Source: Pedobacter sp. N36a
GTDB taxonomy: Bacteria; Bacteroidota; Bacteroidia; Sphingobacteriales; Sphingobacteriaceae
Direction: 5' to 3'
Length of the DNA stretch: 64,000 nucleotides
Assembly: GCF_014472395.1 (NCBI RefSeq)
Contig: NZ_JACSZW010000001.1
Location: 248,001 to 312,000, forward strand
The notes under the pieces were generated by a model. That model was not told the DNA's origin. It ran no database searches and saw only the letters and a list, made by a program, of their open reading frames with translations. The position numbers were made by a program, and so were the translations under genes. This document shows, one piece after another, positions 43,146-52,891 of the stretch. Numbering within the stretch: position 1 is the stretch's first letter; every line of letters begins with the position of its first letter.

Positions 43146-44570
43146 TTAAAACCCATTGTTCTGTGTCAGATTCTCATTTAATGTTCTTTCTGTTTCAGGA
43201 ACAGGCATTAACAAGTATTTGTCATCCAAGGTGATGTTGTGTATTTTCAGCTGCTGCTGTTTCATTCTGCCTAATCTGAGCAGGTCATACCTTCTTTGTC
43301 CTTCAGCAGCAAACTCCCATCCCCTTTCCTCCACTAAAGCAGTGATGAAATCTTCTTTTGAAGGGGTAGTCACGGTGGTTAGCGGCGATAAGCCAGCTCT
43401 GTTTCTAACCGCATTGATCCCGTTAAATTTATTTGGGTCGCCGCTATTCAGCTGATTCATGGCTTCGGACTGCATTAATAACACATCTGCATAACGCAGA
43501 ATTACCCAGTTGTTTCTCGCACTATTCCCTTGTCGGGCAGGATCAGTAAACTTCAGGTAATAGAAATTAGCAGTACCTGGAACTACACCAATAGTGGCTG
43601 CTTTTCGCAGGTCAGTATTACTGTAAGTTAAAGCAAACGCATTTTCTACGTAAAAAGCCTCATTTCCATCATTCGGGAACACCGATTTTGGCAGGTGCAT
43701 TCTTGGCGTAATCGTGCCTGTACTTGGCGCCAGGCCAAACTGAACCACAAAGATCTCTTCTTTGTTGCCCACCTTTTTATCCGGATTAAAGACATCTGCA
43801 AAAGGCAATAAGGTGTAAACTGATGGGCTCACTGCGATGACCTTATTACAAGCGGCCAGGGCATCCTGATCATCGGTGGTTTCTGCTGCTGCACTCGCTG
43901 CTCTGGTCAGGTATACTTTTGCCATTAATGCGCTTGCAGCACCACTGGAAACGCGACCTTTACTTGCTGCAGGGATCTTATCTTCTTTCAGACAGTTTGC
44001 TTCTGCGAATTTTAAGTCTGCTAAAATCTGTTTGTACACTTCTTTGATGGGTGTTCTTAAAGGTTTCAAATCGTCTGAACCTTCAGTTGCCTTAAGGATT
44101 AATGGTACATCTCCAAAACTCCTAACCAGGTCAAAGTAAGCCAGAGCACGTAAAAACTTGGCATTACCAACAATGTTGTCTCTTATTGGAGCTGAAATCG
44201 GACCTGCTTCTACGTTTTGAATCACATCATTTGCACGGTTAATCAGTACATATGCATTGTTCCACCAGTTACTGATCTCTCCATTGGTGGAGGTATAGGT
44301 TTGGCTATACAATTCCGGCCTGTTTGTTTGAGGCAATCCAACTTTCATCTGATCACCGGTCAGGTCGTTCACCACCCAAACTGTACGACCGTAATATTGC
44401 TGCGTTTGCATGATGCTGATCACGCCGTTTAAAGCGGCGTTCGCATCCCCTTCTGTTTTATAAAATTTGTTCTGAGAAATAAAATCGTAAGCATCTTCCT
44501 GAAGGAACTTCTTGCAGGACGATAGATGAAGCACCACCAAAACGGCAATTAGTATATTTATCTTTTTCAT
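43146..44570 (-). CDS. RagB/SusD-family nutrient-uptake outer-membrane lipoprotein
   Basis: 474 aa. Binds glycan or other ligands at the cell surface and hands them to the SusC channel. Lipoprotein signal with lipobox HLSSCKKFL (Cys about 19). SusD motifs: an early SQNKFYKTEGDANAALNGV, TPR-like helices such as NAKFLRALAYFDLVRSFGDVPLI, and the late RNNWVILRYADVLLMQSEAMN and ERGWEFAAEGQRRYDLLRLG. Full length. It follows the SusC gene by 41 bp. No glycoside hydrolase, sigma or sensor gene adjoins, so the substrate is unknown. Confidence 0.93.
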   Translation of the reverse strand: MKKINILIAVLVVLHLSSCKKFLQEDAYDFISQNKFYKTEGDANAALNGVISIMQTQQYYGRTVWVVNDLTGDQMKVGLPQTNRPELYSQTYTSTNGEISNWWNNAYVLINRANDVIQNVEAGPISAPIRDNIVGNAKFLRALAYFDLVRSFGDVPLILKATEGSDDLKPLRTPIKEVYKQILADLKFAEANCLKEDKIPAASKGRVSSGAASALMAKVYLTRAASAAAETTDDQDALAACNKVIAVSPSVYTLLPFADVFNPDKKVGNKEEIFVVQFGLAPSTGTITPRMHLPKSVFPNDGNEAFYVENAFALTYSNTDLRKAATIGVVPGTANFYYLKFTDPARQGNSARNNWVILRYADVLLMQSEAMNQLNSGDPNKFNGINAVRNRAGLSPLTTVTTPSKEDFITALVEERGWEFAAEGQRRYDLLRLGRMKQQQLKIHNITLDDKYLLMPVPETERTLNENLTQNNGF

Positions 44571-44611
44571 TATCTTTTCTTAATAGGATTAAAATCTTAA
44601 CAGTTGATCAT

Positions 44612-47600
44612 TTAAAAGCCCAGCCTGATTCCTGCAGTATAGGTTCTAGTGGTTGGATACGCGTTATAATCCGTGTTTAAACTTAAACCATTGCTGAGTG
44701 CAAAAGAATTTACTTCAGGATCGTAACCACTGTAATCCGTGATGGTCAGCAAGTTGGTTCCGGTCATGTAAATACTGGCTGATTTAATGGTTTTACCCAA
44801 TGCTTTGCCAATTGGCAGATTGTAGGCCATTGAAACCGTTTTCAGTCTTAAAAAACTGCCGTTTTCGACCACATCGCTGGTTACCCCTGTCCTTCTGCGC
44901 AAGGTAGAATTGGCTTTCGGAATGGTGTTGCTGCTATTGGGTCCCGTCCACCTATTCACTACCGAAGCCAGTTTATTGGTGGTAAAATCGCCAGATTCCA
45001 TTTCATATCTGTTGAGGTTTAATACTTCAGATCCCTGTACCCCTTGAATAAAAACATTCAGGTTTAACCTACCATAAGTAAAGTTATTGGTGATCCCATA
45101 GATAAAATCCGGTTGCGCATGCCCAATGATTTCGCGATCTTTCGCATCAATTACTTTATCTCCGGTCAGGTCTGCATAACGTGGATCTCCAGGCAACACC
45201 CCTTTAATGCCACTGGCATCGATCTCTGCCTGAGTTTGCCAGATGCCCAAAAAACGGTATCCGAAAAATGAACCGATCGGTTCTCCTACTCTTAAAATAC
45301 TAGTCCCTCCTGTTCCTGACGGGAACAATGCACTGCTGGCATCGCCAACAAAACGTTCTTTTTCTCCAGCCAAATCGGTCACTTTATTTCTGTTCATCGA
45401 GAAATTAAGATTGGTGCTCCATTGGAATTTTTCTCCGTTAACATTCTCTGTATTCAGTGCCAACTCAAATCCTTTATTTGACACCCCACCTGCGTTCAGT
45501 AAAATACTGGCATAACCCGCTGTCCTAGGCACAGAAACATTAAGCAGCAAATCTTTGGTCTTTTTGCGGTAGTAATCGGCAGTTAATGAAATCCTGTTGT
45601 TAAAAAAGGCAAGGTCTATACCCAGGTCAAATGAAGCGGTAGATTCCCAGGCCAGATTGGGATTAGGAATGTTATTCGGCGATACACCTACCACACGATT
45701 TCCACCCAAAGTGGCGCCATTCACACTGTAACGCGCAATAGATTGGTAGGGATCAATTTCCTGATTACCAGAAATCCCATAACTAGCCCTCAGTTTCAGG
45801 TCGCTCACAAATGGCAGAGTTTTCATAAAATCTTCTTGTATCACACGCCATGCCACCGCACCTGAAGGGAAATACCCCCATTTATTATTTACACCAAATT
45901 TCGAAGAACCATCGGCACGCATCGTGAAAGTCACCAGATACTTGTCCATGAAACGGTAATTAACACGACCAAAAAAGGAAGCCAGGTTATTCTTAACTTT
46001 TCCAGATCCGGGAACCAGTACGTTTGCGCCGATGCCAATATTATCAGCCCCCAGTACATTGGTGAAAAAATTATTACTTGCTGCAAAGAAGTCTGTGTTG
46101 TAGAACTCCTGCATACTGAATCCACCAATCACATTGATCGCATTGTCCTTATTAATTTGTTTGTCGTAGGTTAACGTATTTTCATTGACCCAACTGATGT
46201 TATCGGCATATTCTTTTCTGGCAGTGCCGAGTGTATTGCTGCCCACAAACAGGTCGGAAGGCACATAAAAATCCCTGGTCTGCAGATTAAAATCTGTACC
46301 GAATGTTGATTTCCATTTCAATCCTTTAATCATCTCATATTCTCCATAGAAATTAACCAGGCCGCGAAGATTCTTGTATTGATTTTTTGTTTTATTGGCA
46401 TAAGCAACGGGATTTCCTAAAGCAAAAGCATAACCTGTAGGGCCATTTTGAAAGGTGTAATCTCCATCTGAATACACAGGTACCGCCGGATTTATCCGTA
46501 AGGCATCCAATAAAACTCCACCACCAGAACCGCCGCTGGTATTCACTAATGCACGTTTATCAAGGCCTGCAGTAAGATTTGACGTAAAACCGAAGTTCAG
46601 TTTCTCCCCAACTTTTTTATCCAGGTTAAAACGGACAGAGGCTCTTTTATAGCCGGAATTGATGACAATACCTTCCTGGTCAAAGTAATTCATACTCAGG
46701 TTGTATTTCGTATCTGTCGTTCCTCCGATAAAATTAAGCTGGTAATTACTGATCGCTGCTGTTCTAAAGATCTCATCCTGCCAATCTGTTCCTTTTCCTA
46801 AAGTGGCCAGCTGCGCATCGGTATAAGGTAATGCCTTTGCAGAAGCTGGGGTTTCGATATTGGTCAGCCTTTGTGCATCATTCAAAAAGTTAGCATATTC
46901 AGTTGCGTCCATCATTTTGTAAGGATTTCTTACCTTTTGAAGTCCATAATAGGCTTCAAAATTGATCGCCGACTGCCCCGCTGTCCCTTTTTTTGTCGTC
47001 ACGATCACTACACCATTTGCGCCCCTGCTGCCATAAATAGCAATAGAAGAAGCGTCTTTCAAAATATCAATGGATAGAATATCGTTCGGATTTATGGCGC
47101 TTAAATTCCCTGCTCCAGGAAATCCATCAATCACAAATAAAGGCTCATTACTAGAATTAATGGAGTTGGTACCACGAATTCTCAAACTTACCGTTCCACC
47201 TGGCTGAGACTGGGTCTGCGTAACCTGCACCCCACTTGCGCGTCCTTGAATCATTTGATCCACACGCGTGATCGGCACATTTTCCAGGCTTTTTGCCGTA
47301 ATGGAAGAGACTGCACCCGTCAGGTCTTTTTTCTTCTGAGTACCATAGCCGACCACCACAATTTCGTCTAAGTCGGTATTGTCTTCAGTCAGGATGATGT
47401 TGATCTGCACTCCGGCAACAGTATAGTTTTGTGAGGTAAAACCAATACTGGTAAATGTCAGCACATCCCCCTTTTTAGCCGCAATAGAAAATTTACCATC
47501 CGCATTGGTTAATGTTCCAAGTCCGGAGTTTTTCAGTTTTACGGAAACACCAGGGATCGGATTGTTCGATTTGTCTTTAACCGTACCAGTTAGGGGTATG

Positions 47601-47668
47601 GTTTGGGCAAATGCAATCATGCAGCAGAATTGCAGAAAAGCAATAAGAAGTGTGATTCTTTTTATCAT
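44612..47668 (-). CDS. SusC/RagA-family TonB-linked outer-membrane protein
   Basis: 1018 aa from the start at 47668 (MIKRITLLIAF), which gives a signal peptide ending AFAQ; a start 17 codons earlier would add a polar lead. Next come a carboxypeptidase-like CNA-B domain (TGTVKDKSNNPIPGVSVKL, about 25-105), the TonB box and plug (EIVVVGYGTQKKKDLTGAV, then the family motif NPNDILSIDILKDASSIAIYGSRGANGVVIV) and a 22-strand barrel ending in TYTAGIRLGF. No N-terminal FecR-interacting STN domain is present, so control by a trans-envelope sigma system is unlikely. The SusD partner follows directly. Confidence 0.94.
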   Translation of the reverse strand: MIKRITLLIAFLQFCCMIAFAQTIPLTGTVKDKSNNPIPGVSVKLKNSGLGTLTNADGKFSIAAKKGDVLTFTSIGFTSQNYTVAGVQINIILTEDNTDLDEIVVVGYGTQKKKDLTGAVSSITAKSLENVPITRVDQMIQGRASGVQVTQTQSQPGGTVSLRIRGTNSINSSNEPLFVIDGFPGAGNLSAINPNDILSIDILKDASSIAIYGSRGANGVVIVTTKKGTAGQSAINFEAYYGLQKVRNPYKMMDATEYANFLNDAQRLTNIETPASAKALPYTDAQLATLGKGTDWQDEIFRTAAISNYQLNFIGGTTDTKYNLSMNYFDQEGIVINSGYKRASVRFNLDKKVGEKLNFGFTSNLTAGLDKRALVNTSGGSGGGVLLDALRINPAVPVYSDGDYTFQNGPTGYAFALGNPVAYANKTKNQYKNLRGLVNFYGEYEMIKGLKWKSTFGTDFNLQTRDFYVPSDLFVGSNTLGTARKEYADNISWVNENTLTYDKQINKDNAINVIGGFSMQEFYNTDFFAASNNFFTNVLGADNIGIGANVLVPGSGKVKNNLASFFGRVNYRFMDKYLVTFTMRADGSSKFGVNNKWGYFPSGAVAWRVIQEDFMKTLPFVSDLKLRASYGISGNQEIDPYQSIARYSVNGATLGGNRVVGVSPNNIPNPNLAWESTASFDLGIDLAFFNNRISLTADYYRKKTKDLLLNVSVPRTAGYASILLNAGGVSNKGFELALNTENVNGEKFQWSTNLNFSMNRNKVTDLAGEKERFVGDASSALFPSGTGGTSILRVGEPIGSFFGYRFLGIWQTQAEIDASGIKGVLPGDPRYADLTGDKVIDAKDREIIGHAQPDFIYGITNNFTYGRLNLNVFIQGVQGSEVLNLNRYEMESGDFTTNKLASVVNRWTGPNSSNTIPKANSTLRRRTGVTSDVVENGSFLRLKTVSMAYNLPIGKALGKTIKSASIYMTGTNLLTITDYSGYDPEVNSFALSNGLSLNTDYNAYPTTRTYTAGIRLGF

Positions 47669-47764
47669 AATATATTTGGTTTTGATGATTAGTTGCGGGT
47701 TTTCATTGATGGCGCTCAAATATTACGGCAGAAGATCTCTAATGAAATTTCCAATAGAGTGGTC

Positions 47765-47784
47765 GATACTTTCGAGAAAGTATC
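47765..47784. promoter_or_regulatory. 20-bp perfect dyad upstream of SusC gene
   Basis: gatactttc-ga-gaaagtatc is fully symmetric. It lies 97 bp before the SusC start on the minus strand and about 143 bp before the divergent oxidoreductase gene. It could be a regulator-binding site for either gene or a small-RNA hairpin. Confidence 0.45.
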
Positions 47785-47926
47785 CGTTCATAAAATAAAT
47801 ATTTGGCAATCCAATGTAGGAATCGATAAGGTCACCGAGGGGTGAAATTCTTAAATCAATAGGAGGAAAATTATAAAATAAGTTAAAAAACAAATCATCT
47901 AGGCCTTATGTTATTAGCAACAACTG

Positions 47927-49063
47927 ATGAATGCAATGGAATCGAAGGTAGAGGTACTTATTATAGGAGCTGGATTATCCGGATTAACGGCAGCGCTTCA
48001 TTTTTTAAAATCAGGATTCCCCGTTACCCTGGTTGAAAAAGCTTCCTACCCTCATCATAAGGTTTGCGGAGAGTACTTATCAAATGAAGTATTACCCTAT
48101 CTGGAATGGCTGGGCGTAGATTTGAACCTGTTATCCCCGGTATCAATTCATCAATTTCAATTTTCTACAAATGACGGACAACTGTTACAAACCACTCTGC
48201 CTTTAGGGGGATTGGGAATCAGCAGGTATGCTTTAGACCATTTCCTTTTTCAGGAAGCCATAGCCAGGGGCTGTCACATTCTACAGGATACGGTGGTAGA
48301 CCTGAGTTTTAAAGAGGATTTGTTCCTTGTTAAAATGGCAAATCACGCCCCGATTACCGCAAAAATTGTGATTGGCGCTTATGGCAAACGGGATGGATTG
48401 GATCAAAAACTATCCAGGAGTTTTATGCAAAAGAAATCACCCTGGCTCGCCATAAAAGCGCATTATGAAGGGTCATTTCCTGATGATCTGGTTGGCCTTC
48501 ACAATTTTGAAGGCGGCTATTGCGGCGTATCCAAAGTTGAAAATAATAAGATCAATATCTGTTACCTGGTAGAATATGCCTCATTTAAAAAGTATAGAAG
48601 CATTCCAGAACACCGGTTACAGGTACTTTATAAGAACCCTCATCTGAGGAAAATATTTGACGATTGTAAGCTCCTGTTCGACCAGCCATTGGCTATCGGA
48701 CAAATCTCTTTTGAAAAGAAATCAATTCTGGAAAACCATGTGCTGATGATCGGTGATACTGCTGGCCTGATTCACCCATTCTGTGGAAATGGAATGGCCA
48801 TGGCCATTCATAGTGCAAAACTTTGTGCATCCAGCGTGATCGACTACCTGGAAGGGAAATCTTCCTCAAGGACACAGCTGGAAAAGCAATACCGAAGTTT
48901 ATGGAATCAACATTTCCTGAGTCGCATCACTGCTGGAAAAGTAATGTCTGGAATTTTAAGAAAAAAACAACTAACCCGCAGATTCATGCGTATATTAATA
49001 AAATATCCTTTTCTATTGTCTATGATGATCAAGCAAACCCATGGAAAACCCATCATACCCTAA
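47927..49063 (+). CDS. FAD-dependent oxidoreductase, geranylgeranyl-reductase-like
   Basis: 378 aa. First gene of the polyketide cluster. FAD motifs: N-terminal GAGLSGLTAALHFLKSG (about 14-30), the CGEYLSNE segment (about 47) as in the geranylgeranyl reductase/halogenase-type group, and MIGDTAGLIHPFCGNGMAMA (about 277-296). The Cys-Gly-Glu segment and the PFCGNG motif set it apart from simple aromatic hydroxylases. It probably reduces or oxidises the polyketide product or its acyl starter. The start could be codon 1 or 4. It ends 3 bp before the methyltransferase gene. Confidence 0.85.
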   Translation: MNAMESKVEVLIIGAGLSGLTAALHFLKSGFPVTLVEKASYPHHKVCGEYLSNEVLPYLEWLGVDLNLLSPVSIHQFQFSTNDGQLLQTTLPLGGLGISRYALDHFLFQEAIARGCHILQDTVVDLSFKEDLFLVKMANHAPITAKIVIGAYGKRDGLDQKLSRSFMQKKSPWLAIKAHYEGSFPDDLVGLHNFEGGYCGVSKVENNKINICYLVEYASFKKYRSIPEHRLQVLYKNPHLRKIFDDCKLLFDQPLAIGQISFEKKSILENHVLMIGDTAGLIHPFCGNGMAMAIHSAKLCASSVIDYLEGKSSSRTQLEKQYRSLWNQHFLSRITAGKVMSGILRKKQLTRRFMRILIKYPFLLSMMIKQTHGKPIIP

Positions 49064-49066
49064 CTA

Positions 49067-49780
49067 ATGGTAGATACAACTTACAGAAGCGAATTGCCGG
49101 AAGTCATGGATAACTTTTCCATGGAGGGAGAAATATTAAAAGATGCACTCGACAAAATAGCAGGAATTAACCAATTGCTGGGAGGTAACAAAGTAACGCT
49201 TGATGGTGTAAAAAAACTATTAAGCACAACGGCAGGAACAACTACAGAAATCAACATACTTGATGTTGGCTGCGGCAATGGTGATATGCTGCGTGTGTTA
49301 GCAGATTATGCTGCCACACATCATTTAAAATTCAAGCTCACAGGCATAGACGCCAACGCTTTTACCATTCAGCATGCGAGTCGGTTGTCTGCTGCCTATG
49401 AAAACATCAATTATGAATGCATTGATATTTTTGACAAATCGGCTTTATCAACCCCTTACGATATTATTTTATGCACGCTTACTTTACATCATTTTAAAGA
49501 TCCAGAACTGCTGCAGTTACTCTCTATATTTAAAGAAAATGCTCAGTTAGGAATCGTCATTAACGACTTACAGCGGAGTGCAGTTCCTTATTACTTGTTT
49601 ATTGCCTTATGCTTCGTGTTCCGACTAAATAAAATGTCAAAAGAAGACGGACTGGTATCCATCTTAAGGGGATTTAAAAGAAAAGATCTGCAGCAATACG
49701 CCAATCAATTGAAACTAGTAAACACCTCCATCCGTTGGAAATGGGCATTCCGTTACCAATGGATTATCCCGACCATATGA
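49067..49780 (+). CDS. Class I SAM-dependent methyltransferase
   Basis: 237 aa. SAM-binding motif I is NILDVGCGNGDMLRVLADYA (about 64-83), the acidic motif II is TGIDANAFTIQHA (about 100), and the post-motif is YDIILCTLTLHHFKDPELL (about 131-149). Related enzymes in type III PKS clusters methylate phenolic O or ring C. The stop overlaps the PKS start as ATGA. The substrate is inferred from the cluster only. Confidence 0.88.
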   Translation: MVDTTYRSELPEVMDNFSMEGEILKDALDKIAGINQLLGGNKVTLDGVKKLLSTTAGTTTEINILDVGCGNGDMLRVLADYAATHHLKFKLTGIDANAFTIQHASRLSAAYENINYECIDIFDKSALSTPYDIILCTLTLHHFKDPELLQLLSIFKENAQLGIVINDLQRSAVPYYLFIALCFVFRLNKMSKEDGLVSILRGFKRKDLQQYANQLKLVNTSIRWKWAFRYQWIIPTI

Positions 49781-50829
49781 GCGTAAAAATTATAACAGTA
49801 GCAAAAGCAGTTCCTGAATTTTCCAGAACCACCAGCGAAATCATTCCATTTCTAGACAGCTGGCTGGCTGGACAGGATGACCGTTTCAAAAGAAAAGTAA
49901 AGAAAGTTTTTGAGAACGCCATGGTGGACCAACGATACTCCATGATGTCGCCAGAGGATGTTTTTGGAAAAGCTAGTTTTGAGGAACGCAATGACCTCTA
50001 CATCCGGGAAGGTATCCAACTCGGCACGACCTGTTTAAGGGAGGCCCTGGCCAAGGCAAACTGGAAACCTGCAGACCTGGATTATATCATTACGGTCAGT
50101 TGTACCGGAATCATGATTCCCTCCTTAGATGCTTATCTGATCAATGCTTTAAACCTCAGACAAGACATTGTTCGCCTTCCAGTTACCGAAATGGGTTGTG
50201 CGGCAGGCATCTCCGGTATCATTTACGCGAAGAACTTCTTAAAAGCAAATCCTGGAAAACGCGCAGCTGTAGTGGCGGTAGAATCCCCAACAGCCACCCT
50301 GCAACTGAATGATTTTTCTATGGCTAATATGGTCAGTGCCGCTATTTTTGGTGATGGTGCAGCTTGTGTCTTATTATCAGCGGATGAAAATGATCCCGGG
50401 CCTGAAATCATTGGAGAAGAAATGTATCACTTTTACAATTCCGAGCAGCTTATGGGTTTTCATTTGAGCAATACCGGCTTGAAAATGGTGTTGGATGTAG
50501 ACGTTCCTGAAAACATAGCCGCTCATTTTCCAGAAATCATCCATCCTTTCTTAAAGAAACATGATTTATCCCTGGAAGATATTGATCATTTGATCTTCCA
50601 TCCGGGAGGAAAAAAAATCATTCAGGTGGTAGAAGAACTTTTCGGAAATTCCGGAAAAAACATCCTGGATACCAAAGAAATATTGCGGCAATACGGGAAC
50701 ATGTCCAGTGCTACTGTCCTGTATGTACTGGAACGTTTTATGGACAAGCAGCCGAAAAAAGGAGATCTTGGTCTGATGCTCAGCTTTGGACCTGGTTTTT
50801 CTGCGCAGAGAATATTATTAAAGTGGTAA
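49777..50829 (+). CDS. Type III polyketide synthase
   Basis: 350 aa, chalcone/stilbene-synthase fold, acting on a CoA- or ACP-bound acyl starter and malonyl-CoA. The catalytic triad is complete: Cys in VTEMGCAAGISGI (about residue 136), His in LIFHPGGKKII (about 281), Asn in YGNMSSATVLYVL (about 314). The start at 49777 (MSVKIITVAKAVPE) overlaps the methyltransferase stop; a start 14 codons earlier is unlikely. Bacterial relatives make alkylresorcinols, alkylpyrones or acylphloroglucinols. A ketosynthase, dehydratase and ACP in the same operon suggest a made-to-order long or unsaturated acyl starter. Confidence 0.93.
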   Translation: MSVKIITVAKAVPEFSRTTSEIIPFLDSWLAGQDDRFKRKVKKVFENAMVDQRYSMMSPEDVFGKASFEERNDLYIREGIQLGTTCLREALAKANWKPADLDYIITVSCTGIMIPSLDAYLINALNLRQDIVRLPVTEMGCAAGISGIIYAKNFLKANPGKRAAVVAVESPTATLQLNDFSMANMVSAAIFGDGAACVLLSADENDPGPEIIGEEMYHFYNSEQLMGFHLSNTGLKMVLDVDVPENIAAHFPEIIHPFLKKHDLSLEDIDHLIFHPGGKKIIQVVEELFGNSGKNILDTKEILRQYGNMSSATVLYVLERFMDKQPKKGDLGLMLSFGPGFSAQRILLKW

Positions 50830-50853
50830 CTTTACCGGATAATTGAAACTATT

Positions 50854-51303
50854 ATGAACAAAGAAGAAATCCTAACCCACTTACCTTATAGCAAGCCCTT
50901 TTTATTTGTTGACGAACTATTATCTATCGATGAAAATGGTTCTGTTGGAACTTATACCTACGATAAAAACCTTGATTTTTACAAAGGCCATTTCAAAGAT
51001 AATCCGGTAACTCCTGGTGTAATTTTAACGGAAACGATGGCACAAATCGGATTGGTTTGCCTAGGTATTTTCCTGACTGCAACGACCAGTTCCGGACTTC
51101 CAGGACACGTAATGCTGACTTCTACGGCCATCGATTTCATGAAACCAGTTTTCCCGGGAGAAAAAGTAACAGTAACTACTGAAAAAGTTTATTTCCGCTT
51201 CAAAAAGCTCCATTGTAAGGTACAAATGACCAATGCTGCTGGTGATGTTGTTTGTAAAGGAACGATTTCTGGAATGGTAACCAATAAAATGAATGCTGAA
51301 TAG
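50854..51303 (+). CDS. FabZ-like 3-hydroxyacyl-ACP dehydratase
   Basis: 149-aa hot-dog-fold protein. Active-site motif GHFKDNPVTPGVILTETMAQ gives the catalytic His (about residue 48) and Glu (about 62) of FabZ. The rest (FMKPVFPGEKVTVTTEKVYFRFKKL) is typical. It ends within the start of the ketosynthase gene (11-bp overlap). Together with the ketosynthase and ACP it would extend and dehydrate an acyl chain; the reductases must come from primary fatty acid synthesis because none is in the cluster. Confidence 0.9.
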   Translation: MNKEEILTHLPYSKPFLFVDELLSIDENGSVGTYTYDKNLDFYKGHFKDNPVTPGVILTETMAQIGLVCLGIFLTATTSSGLPGHVMLTSTAIDFMKPVFPGEKVTVTTEKVYFRFKKLHCKVQMTNAAGDVVCKGTISGMVTNKMNAE

Positions 51304-52570
51304 AGTGGTCATAACGGGCATGGGTGTAGTTGCACCAAATGGAGTTGGTTTAACTCCATTTCTTGAGGCTATACAAAATGGCCGTTCCGGCATCAGTTAC
51401 CATCCCTTATTGGCCAGCCTTGAATTTTCCTGTCAGATTGCAGGTACCCCTGTACTTTCGGATGCGTTAATTGCCAGGTATTTCTCTGAAATTGAATTGA
51501 GGAACTTCAACAGTTCCGGCATCCTTTATGGCGTAATCGCGGCAATGGATGCCTGGAAGGATGCAGGACTCACCATTGCAACATCCGATGAACCGGATTG
51601 GGACAGCGGAACGATATTTGGCAGCGGCACTTCCGGAGTGGATAAATTCCGGGAGGCCATTTACAAAATCGATGCCCTTCAAACCCGCCGTTTGGGCAGT
51701 AATGTGGTGTCCCAAACGATGGCCAGTGGCATCAGTGCCTATATTGGTGGAAAACTGGGACTGGGCAACCAGGTCAGCAGTAATTCATCGGCTTGTACAA
51801 CTGGTACAGAAAGCATTTTAATGGCTTATGAGCGCATTAAATCCGGGCAGGCGAAGAGAATGCTTGCCGGAAGCACCAGCGACAGCGGGCCTTATATCTG
51901 GGCCGGATTTGACGCCATGAAAGTTTGTACATTTAAACATAATGAATCTCCGGAAACCGGCTCCCGGCCAATGAGTGCCAGTGCCAGCGGATTTGTACCC
52001 GGAAGCGGCGCAGGTGCATTTGTTTTAGAATCCCTGGACAGCGCTTTGGCCAGAGGTGCTAGAATTTATGCGGAAATTCTGGGTGGAAACCTCAATTCCG
52101 GCGGACAAAGAGGTAGCGGCACTATGACTGCTCCAAATGCGATGGCAGTACAGCGCTGTATCCGCAAAGCGATTCAAAACGCAGGCATAAAGCCCAGCGA
52201 AATCGACCTGATCAACGGACACCTCACCGCAACCTCAAAAGATGCTTTAGAGATCCAAAACTGGGCTGAAGCACTGGAAAGATCCGGCGAGGATTTTCCT
52301 TACATCAATTCTTTAAAATCAATGGTCGGTCATTGCCTGAGTGCTGCAGGCAGTATTGAATGTGTTGCTGCCCTATTGCAGATGCAGCACAGTTTTATCG
52401 CCCCAAACCTCAATTGCGAAGACCTGAATCCAGCAATCACCCCATTGATTTCGACCAATAAAATCCCCCAAAAACAAATCCCCCATCCCATTCATATCCT
52501 TGCCAAAGCCAGCTTCGGTTTCGGAGACGTAAATGCCTGTATCATTTTTAAAAAACATATTGACAACTGA
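51293..52570 (+). CDS. Beta-ketoacyl-ACP synthase (KAS II/FabF-like)
   Basis: 425-aa thiolase-fold condensing enzyme. Starts MLNRVVITGMGVVAPNG. The catalytic Cys is in SNSSACTTGTESIL (about 166), the first His in LINGHLTATSKDALE (about 304; the usual Gly after His is Leu) and the second His in SLKSMVGHCLSAAGS (about 346), preceded by the conserved Lys. All residues needed for decarboxylative condensation are present. It is divergent from the primary FabF, and similar proteins occur in aryl-polyene and resorcinol clusters. A 66-bp gap to the ACP gene is the only larger spacing in the operon. Confidence 0.9.
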   Translation: MLNRVVITGMGVVAPNGVGLTPFLEAIQNGRSGISYHPLLASLEFSCQIAGTPVLSDALIARYFSEIELRNFNSSGILYGVIAAMDAWKDAGLTIATSDEPDWDSGTIFGSGTSGVDKFREAIYKIDALQTRRLGSNVVSQTMASGISAYIGGKLGLGNQVSSNSSACTTGTESILMAYERIKSGQAKRMLAGSTSDSGPYIWAGFDAMKVCTFKHNESPETGSRPMSASASGFVPGSGAGAFVLESLDSALARGARIYAEILGGNLNSGGQRGSGTMTAPNAMAVQRCIRKAIQNAGIKPSEIDLINGHLTATSKDALEIQNWAEALERSGEDFPYINSLKSMVGHCLSAAGSIECVAALLQMQHSFIAPNLNCEDLNPAITPLISTNKIPQKQIPHPIHILAKASFGFGDVNACIIFKKHIDN

Positions 52571-52636
52571 GCTGTTTGTAAGAAACACCATCTATGATCC
52601 ACCAATATGTTAGCCATACCATTTCAAAAACAAAAC

Positions 52637-52891
52637 ATGGACAGATCCGTTTTACTCTCCAAATTAAAAGTCATTGTTGCCAATTACAGCCATGATAAAG
52701 ATGCTTTAGAGTACTTTAATGAAAGCACAGACTTCATTAAAGACCTTAAAATTAATTCTGCCAATCTGGTAGATGTGGTCTTAGACGTAGAAGAAGAATT
52801 CGATATCGAAATCGATAACCTCTCAATGGAAAGGATGGTCAATGTAAGTGCGGCGATGGAAATCATCAGCGACAAATTGAAAGAAAAATGA
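52637..52891 (+). CDS. Acyl carrier protein of the polyketide cluster
   Basis: 84 aa from the start at 52637 (MDRSVLLSKLK), which gives normal ACP length; an ATG ten codons earlier is possible. The phosphopantetheine site is DLKINSANLVDVVLDVEEEF (Ser about 45), where the common D-S-L is N-S-A. Helix II is acidic as usual. The last codons overlap the phosphopantetheinyl transferase start by 4 bp. It probably carries intermediates of the cluster's ketosynthase. Confidence 0.88.
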   Translation: MDRSVLLSKLKVIVANYSHDKDALEYFNESTDFIKDLKINSANLVDVVLDVEEEFDIEIDNLSMERMVNVSAAMEIISDKLKEK

